Source: an uncultured Acidimicrobiaceae bacterium
Lineage (GTDB): Bacteria; Actinomycetota; Acidimicrobiia; Acidimicrobiales; Ilumatobacteraceae
Length of the DNA stretch: 34,820 nucleotides
Direction: 5' to 3'
Assembly (NCBI GenBank): GCA_903919215.1
Contig: CAIXHI010000501.1
Span: forward strand, 1-34,820
Position 1 is the first letter of the stretch. Each line of letters opens with the position of its first letter. The notes beneath the pieces were generated by a model that was not told the DNA's origin, ran no database searches, and saw only the letters and a program-made list of their open reading frames with translations. Shown here piece after piece: positions 30,125-34,820 of this stretch. The position numbers were made by a program, and so were the translations under genes.

Positions 30125-33100
30125 TCAGGCGTTGGAGGAGACGCGCTCGACGACGACCTTCGACGAGCCGCCCGGCTGCATCGTGACGCCCAGCAGGCTG
30201 TCGCCGGCTTCCATCGTGCGCTTCTGGTGGCTGACGATCAGCAGCTGCGCCTCGCGGCGGAACTCGTGGATCAGGCCCAGGAAGCGGTGCAGGTTCACGT
30301 CGTCGAGGGCGGCCTCGACTTCGTCCATCACGTAGAACGGCGACGGGCGGCTGCGGAACACGGCGAACAGGAACGCCAGCGCCGTGAGGCTGCGCTCGCC
30401 ACCGGACAGCAGCGACAGCTTCTTCACGTTCTTACCGCTGGGCTTGGCCTCGACCTCGATACCCGTGTTCAACAGGTCGTCGGGGTTGGTGAGGATCAGC
30501 CGGCCGACACCACCGGGGAACAACGTGGCGAACAGGCTGGTGAAGTGGGTGGACACATCGGCGAAGGCCGAGGAGAACACCGTCTGGATCTCGAGATCGA
30601 CGGCCTTGATGACGCGCATCAGGTCGCGGCGAGTGTTGCGCACGTCCTCGAGCTGCTCTTCCAGGAACTTGTGACGCTCCTGCAGTTCGTTGAACTCCTC
30701 CAGCGCCAGCGGGTTGATGGCACCCATCAGCCGCAGCTCACGCTCGAGGTCGCGCACCCGAGCGGCCGGGTTGGTGCCCTCGGGCACTTCCGGCAACTGC
30801 GCCTGCTCGGCGTACTCGGGTTCCAGGTCGTGGTCGCGACGCAGCGCCTCGACGGCACCCTCCAGGCGCATGCGCACCTCGGCCTCGTCGATCTCCACGC
30901 GGCGGCTGCGCTCGCGGTTCTCGTCCAGTTCCTTCTCCGCCGCCGCACGGCGCCGACGCAGACCTTCGAGCCGCTGGGCGACCGCGCGCACCTCATCGCT
31001 CTGCCGGCGACGGATCTCGAGCAGTTCGTTGTGGCGCACTTCCACGGAATGGCGGTGCACATCGACCAGCGCGGCGAGGCGTTCCACCGCCTGCAGACTG
31101 CGCTCAACGGCTTCTCGGCGCTGTGCTGCCTCCGCACGGGCGGCAGTGTCGGCTTCCAGGCGTCGCTCGGTCTCGACCAAGCGACGCTCGAGGAATGCCT
31201 GGCGCTCATGGAGGCCGGCGTTGCGCACCTCGAGATCCTTGCGGCGACCGTTGAGGATCGCCGTCTGCGCGTCGAGGCGAGCGCGAGCCTCGCCGCGAGC
31301 CTTGGCGGCCTCGGCCTCGGCGGCCTCGTCGGCCTCCAATGCGGGCACCAGCGACTCGAGTTCGACGATGCGGGCACGCTCGCGCTCGGCACGCTCCTCG
31401 GCGTCGCCCAGACCACGCTGGAGGGTCTCGGTCTCGGCCTGTACATCGCGACGCTCGGACTGCGAACGGGCCAGCGCCTCGCTGTTGGCGGTGAAGCCAG
31501 CATCGTGAGCGTCGAGCTTGCGGGTCAGTTCGTTCTCGTGCTGACGGGCCGCCTGCAGTTCTGCCTTCGCTCCGGCGAGCGCCGTATCGCGCTGGGCGAG
31601 TTCGGCCGCAGCGGCTGCAGAACGTTCCTGCGCCTCTTCCAGGGCAGCGGCCGTCGCGCCGCCACCGATGGCACCGATGCGCCAGCCAGAGGGGCCGAAG
31701 CGGCCACCGTCTGAGGTGACCACGACCGCGGCCGGGTTGGCCAGCGCGACGTCGAGCGCGGCTTCCCAGCCGGCGACGCGCACGGCGCTGCCGAGCACCG
31801 CGTCGAGCAGCGCCGGCACGCCGTCGTGGCGGCTGCGTACGTGCGGGCGAACGGCCTCGCCGCCCGACGGCGCACTGTTCGCTACACCGCCACGTGAACC
31901 GAGCGCGAGCACAGCACCGTGCACATTGCTGGCCTGCAGCGACTGCAGCGCACGTCGACCGGTGTCGGGGCTGGCGACGACGACGGCCTGCAACGCTTCA
32001 CCGAGTGCAGCCTCAACGGCAGACTCCCAGCCTTCGTCGATTTCGATCAGGTCGAGCAGCGTGCCCAGCACACCGTCGACGCCCGACAGGTGCTCTGCAC
32101 CAGCGCGAGCGCGGGCGCCTTCCAGCGCCTGGTTCAGCGCCTCGGCACGGGCCTTCCACCGCGACGCCTCCTCGGCGGTCACCTGGCGGGAAGCGACCAT
32201 CGAGTCGTGCGCCGCGTCAGCAGCGATACGCCGCGCCTCGGCGGCCTCGACATCGGCAACCAGCGCTGCCTCGGCGGCCTGAGCAGACTCGCACTCGGCA
32301 CGCAGCCGTTCGCACTCACCCTCCAGCCGTTCGGCCTTCTGTTGCAGCGCTTCGACGCGGGCGCGCTGCCGACGCAGATCGCCATCGGCCCGTTCGAGGC
32401 TGGTGCGCATGCTGCGCAACTCGCCACGCACCTCCGCTGCCGCGCTGGCAGCAGACGTGCTGTTGGAGATGCCTTCGATCGACGCCATCGTCTCGCGTCG
32501 TTGTTCGGCGAAGGTGCCCTCTTCGGCAGCGAGTGTCTCTGCCTCGGGACCGACCGCAGCGAGGTCGGCTTCCACGGACGTGAGTTCGTCGCGCAGGCGC
32601 TGCGCCTCACCTTCGAGGTTGGCGACGACACCCGAGTCCATCAGTTGGCCACGGTCGCGCTCCATCGAGCGGCGCCGCTCGACCAGCACGGCGGCAATGC
32701 CGCGGGCACGTTCACGCAACTGCTCGACACGCACCATCTCATCGCTGAGGTCGGTGTCGCCGCGCGCAGTGAGTTCCGCCTCGGCAGCCAGCACGCCGGT
32801 GTCGAGAACGGCGAGTTCGGTGCGCAGTTCCTGCTCGCTGGCAGTGAGTGTGATCCGCTCGCCAGCGAGTGCTGTGAGACGCGCTCGTTGCGACGAGATC
32901 TCGCGTCCAGAGAGGAAGATCTTCAGCGCGTTCAGTTCGGCAACGAGGTCGCCGTGGCGCCGGGCCGCATCGGCCTGCCGCTCGAGCGGACGCAACTGGC
33001 GGCGAACTTCACGAAGCAGATCCTGGACACGCAGCAGGCTGGCCTCGGTGGCGTCGAGTCGGCGTTCGGCCTTCTCCTTGCGGCGGCGGTACTTCAGCAC

Positions 33101-33598
33101 GCCGGCGGCTTCCTCGATGATGCCGCGACGGTCTTCGGGGCGGGCGTTCAGCACCGCATCGATCTGCCCCTGGCTGACGATGACGTGCTGCTGACGGCCG
33201 ACACCGGCATCACTGAGCAGTTCCTGCACATCGAGCAGGCGGCAGTTGACGCCGTTGATCGCGTACTCGCTCTCGCCGGTGCGGAACAGGGTGCGCGAGA
33301 CGGTGACCTCGGTGAACTCGATCGGCAGCAGACCCGCCGAGTTGTCGAGCGTCAGCGTGACCTCGGCGCGACCGAGCGCCGGGCGCTTGGCCGTACCAGC
33401 GAAAATCACATCGTCCATCTTCTGGCTGCGCACCGCACTGGGCGCCTGGGCACCCAGCACCCAGGCAATGGCGTCGACCACGTTCGACTTGCCCGACCCG
33501 TTCGGACCGACGACAACAGTGACGCCCGGCTCCAACTGGAGCGTGGTGGCGTCGGCGAACGACTTGAAACCTTTGAGGGTGAGCGACTTCAGAAACAC
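30125..33598 (-). CDS. smc: Chromosome segregation protein SMC
   Basis: The 1157-residue SMC has Walker A at 31-39 (GPNGSGKSN), two long coiled coils rich in Ala/Glu/Arg, a hinge around residues 495-650 (GVDGVLGTLLDLIEI to GWRIGAIGG), the ABC signature at 1064-1068 (LSGGE), and Walker B near 1088-1092 (FYVMDE). With ScpA/ScpB it forms the condensin that extrudes DNA loops. Antisense open frames over it are codon-bias shadows. It is preceded by fpg with 49 bp between. Confidence 0.98.
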   Translation of the reverse strand: MFLKSLTLKGFKSFADATTLQLEPGVTVVVGPNGSGKSNVVDAIAWVLGAQAPSAVRSQKMDDVIFAGTAKRPALGRAEVTLTLDNSAGLLPIEFTEVTVSRTLFRTGESEYAINGVNCRLLDVQELLSDAGVGRQQHVIVSQGQIDAVLNARPEDRRGIIEEAAGVLKYRRRKEKAERRLDATEASLLRVQDLLREVRRQLRPLERQADAARRHGDLVAELNALKIFLSGREISSQRARLTALAGERITLTASEQELRTELAVLDTGVLAAEAELTARGDTDLSDEMVRVEQLRERARGIAAVLVERRRSMERDRGQLMDSGVVANLEGEAQRLRDELTSVEADLAAVGPEAETLAAEEGTFAEQRRETMASIEGISNSTSAASAAAEVRGELRSMRTSLERADGDLRRQRARVEALQQKAERLEGECERLRAECESAQAAEAALVADVEAAEARRIAADAAHDSMVASRQVTAEEASRWKARAEALNQALEGARARAGAEHLSGVDGVLGTLLDLIEIDEGWESAVEAALGEALQAVVVASPDTGRRALQSLQASNVHGAVLALGSRGGVANSAPSGGEAVRPHVRSRHDGVPALLDAVLGSAVRVAGWEAALDVALANPAAVVVTSDGGRFGPSGWRIGAIGGGATAAALEEAQERSAAAAAELAQRDTALAGAKAELQAARQHENELTRKLDAHDAGFTANSEALARSQSERRDVQAETETLQRGLGDAEERAERERARIVELESLVPALEADEAAEAEAAKARGEARARLDAQTAILNGRRKDLEVRNAGLHERQAFLERRLVETERRLEADTAARAEAAQRREAVERSLQAVERLAALVDVHRHSVEVRHNELLEIRRRQSDEVRAVAQRLEGLRRRRAAAEKELDENRERSRRVEIDEAEVRMRLEGAVEALRRDHDLEPEYAEQAQLPEVPEGTNPAARVRDLERELRLMGAINPLALEEFNELQERHKFLEEQLEDVRNTRRDLMRVIKAVDLEIQTVFSSAFADVSTHFTSLFATLFPGGVGRLILTNPDDLLNTGIEVEAKPSGKNVKKLSLLSGGERSLTALAFLFAVFRSRPSPFYVMDEVEAALDDVNLHRFLGLIHEFRREAQLLIVSHQKRTMEAGDSLLGVTMQPGGSSKVVVERVSSNA

Positions 33599-33647
33599 GG
33601 TGCGCCGACCCTACTGGCCGCGACCCGAGGCTCCCAACAGGCAGCGA

Positions 33648-34490
33648 CTACTGCTGGCAGCGGGGGCAGAAATGGGTGCCGCGACCGCCGAACGTCACCT
33701 TGCGGATGTCGGCCTTGCCGCAGGTGATGCACCGCTGACCAGCGCGGTCGTAGACCCGGTGTGACAGCTGGAACCAACCGGCCACACCGTCGACGCCGAC
33801 GTACTGAGTGTCGGCCAGCGTGCTGCCTCCAGCCTCGATCGCGTCGCCCAGCACCTGCAGAATCGCGGCGTGCAGCTTGGTGACCTCGCGAGGTGTCACG
33901 CGATCCGACGGCCGGTCGTGACGCACACCGGCCAGATGCAGGCTCTCGTCACAGTAAATATTGCCGATGCCGGCGATCACGTGCTGATCCAGCAGCAGGG
34001 CCTTGATCTGGCGCGACCGACTGCGCAGCAGCGCAGCAAACTGGGCACGGGACAACCCGTCGGCGATCGGATCGACACCCATCTTCGCCAACTCAGGCAT
34101 CTGCTGCGCCACATGGGTCGGGTCGAACACCACGACCTCACCGAACGTGCGCGGGTCGATGAACCACAGTTCCTGGGCAGGCTCGCCCGACAGGTGCATC
34201 ACGACGTGCGTGTGCGGCGGGCGCTCCTCCCCCGCTGCGGCCACCAGCAGACGGCCGCTCATCCGCAGGTGCATCATCAGCTCGTCACCCGTGTCGAGCG
34301 GGCACAGCAGGTACTTCCCGCGCCGCTCGACCGACAGAACCGTCGCCCCGGTGAGTCCGTCGATCAGTGCCTGTTTCGAGGTGCGGCGCACGGTGCGCTC
34401 ACGGCCAACTTCGACGCGCTCGATGCGCCGCCCAGCGACCTGCGCCTGCAGACCGCGACGCACGGTCTCCACCTCGGGAAGTTCGGGCAT
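33648..34490 (-). CDS. mutM: Formamidopyrimidine-DNA glycosylase
   Basis: The 280-residue protein starts MPELPEVETVRRGL with catalytic Pro2 and Glu3, has Lys59 in RRGKYLL, MHLRMSGRL, the H2TH segment GIGNIYCDESL, and a C-terminal zinc finger (C254, C257, C275, C278). It removes 8-oxoguanine and formamidopyrimidines. The order rnc-fpg-smc is typical in actinobacteria. It starts 12 bp after the rnc stop. Confidence 0.97.
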   Translation of the reverse strand: MPELPEVETVRRGLQAQVAGRRIERVEVGRERTVRRTSKQALIDGLTGATVLSVERRGKYLLCPLDTGDELMMHLRMSGRLLVAAAGEERPPHTHVVMHLSGEPAQELWFIDPRTFGEVVVFDPTHVAQQMPELAKMGVDPIADGLSRAQFAALLRSRSRQIKALLLDQHVIAGIGNIYCDESLHLAGVRHDRPSDRVTPREVTKLHAAILQVLGDAIEAGGSTLADTQYVGVDGVAGWFQLSHRVYDRAGQRCITCGKADIRKVTFGGRGTHFCPRCQQ

Positions 34491-34502
34491 GTGGCCGGGC
34501 CG

Positions 34503-34820
34503 TCAGCTTGCCGGCGTGTTCGACAGCGCCATCCAGGCCTGCTCGGCGGCAGCCTGCTCAGCGATCTTCTTCGAGCGCCCCTCGCCCTTGCCGAGTGTCT
34601 CGCCGGCAACGATCACCGTGGCGAAGAACTGCTTCTGGTGATCGGGGCCCGACTCGCTGAGCACGTAGACCGGTGCACTGTCGTGGATCCGAGCAGTCAG
34701 TTCCTGCAGCACGGTCTTGTAGTCGAGCCGGTCGAGACGCAGCGCAGCGCTCGTCATGCGGTGGGCGACCAACCGCTCGACCAGTGCGAATGCTGCCGCA
34801 GTGCCACCGTCGAGATACAC
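34503..34820 (-). CDS. rnc: Ribonuclease III, C-terminal part (runs off right edge)
   Basis: The visible 105 residues begin inside the end of the catalytic domain (YLDGGTAAAFALVERLV) and continue through a full double-stranded-RNA-binding domain (DYKTVLQELTARI, PVYVLSESGPDHQKQFFATVIVAGETLGKGEGRSKKIAEQAAAEQAW). RNase III processes rRNA precursors and other duplex RNA. The 5' part lies outside the window; the apparent start at the edge is not a true start. Confidence 0.95.
   Translation of the reverse strand: MYLDGGTAAAFALVERLVAHRMTSAALRLDRLDYKTVLQELTARIHDSAPVYVLSESGPDHQKQFFATVIVAGETLGKGEGRSKKIAEQAAAEQAWMALSNTPAS

Noticed and set aside
30098..33727. Two long plus-strand open frames (538 and 602 codons) opposite smc
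   Set aside because: Antisense shadows of the GC-biased smc gene; the minus strand encodes a full SMC with all motifs.
1..34820. CRISPR arrays, insertion sequences, prophage genes, integrases, rRNA genes, replication origin
   Set aside because: None was seen: no spaced direct repeats, transposase or integrase motifs, rRNA sequence or DnaA-box cluster.

Overview
The window is chromosomal DNA from a high-GC actinobacterium. The strong G/C bias at third codon positions, GTG starts, probable leaderless genes, a DUF2469 gene next to yraN, and the order rnc-fpg-smc-ftsY / ffh-rpsP-khpA-rimM-trmD-rplS all point that way. The protein style (long Ser/Thr-rich or acidic lipoproteins, a DUF983 protein, the recA-miaB-miaA-dapF-hflX block next to lexA) is reminiscent of Acidimicrobiia such as Ilumatobacter relatives. 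That placement is an impression from reading, not a computed result. Almost everything is housekeeping; no phage, insertion sequence, CRISPR array or integron was seen.

Layout. 1-1860: a truncated molybdopterin oxidoreductase gene (minus) diverges from a RibD-like reductase. 1886-4439: an M14 peptidase lipoprotein, nrdR and a LysM membrane protein (minus) face lexA (plus) across a promoter region packed with LexA boxes. 4460-12622: a long minus-strand block reads, in transcription order, DUF983 protein, recA, miaB, miaA, dapF, hflX, dapC and a membrane protein. 12645-15300: a plus-strand membrane protein, a glutamate-1-semialdehyde-aminomutase-like enzyme (minus), then tRNA-His and tRNA-Lys with a hairpin terminator. 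15311-18220: a quinone oxidoreductase, a GNAT enzyme, a 13-codon remnant of a dehydrogenase start, and two tandem flavodoxin-fold reductases. 18239-20981: an RNA m5U methyltransferase, rpe, a membrane protein and a tiny membrane peptide. 20995-25753: yraN, DUF2469, rplS, trmD, a DUF952 gene on the opposite strand, rimM, khpA, rpsP and ffh. 25812-28782: two lipoprotein genes and a stop-interrupted gene. 28905-34820: ftsY, smc, fpg and the 3' part of rnc.

How they work together. Three loci carry GAAC-N4-GTTC LexA boxes: lexA/LysM, recA, and an unrecognised gene at 28444-28782. At recA a box lies in the promoter spacer. At the third locus a perfect 20-bp palindrome sits on the -10 element of a good promoter, and the gene behind it is coherent apart from one in-frame TAA. 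This third locus, which may also drive a lipoprotein gene, is the most interesting item in the window. The 20.9-34.8 kb part is the usual translation, secretion (SRP) and chromosome-structure cluster, with two unusual interruptions: a head-on DUF952 gene between rimM and trmD, and the lipoprotein locus between ftsY and ffh.
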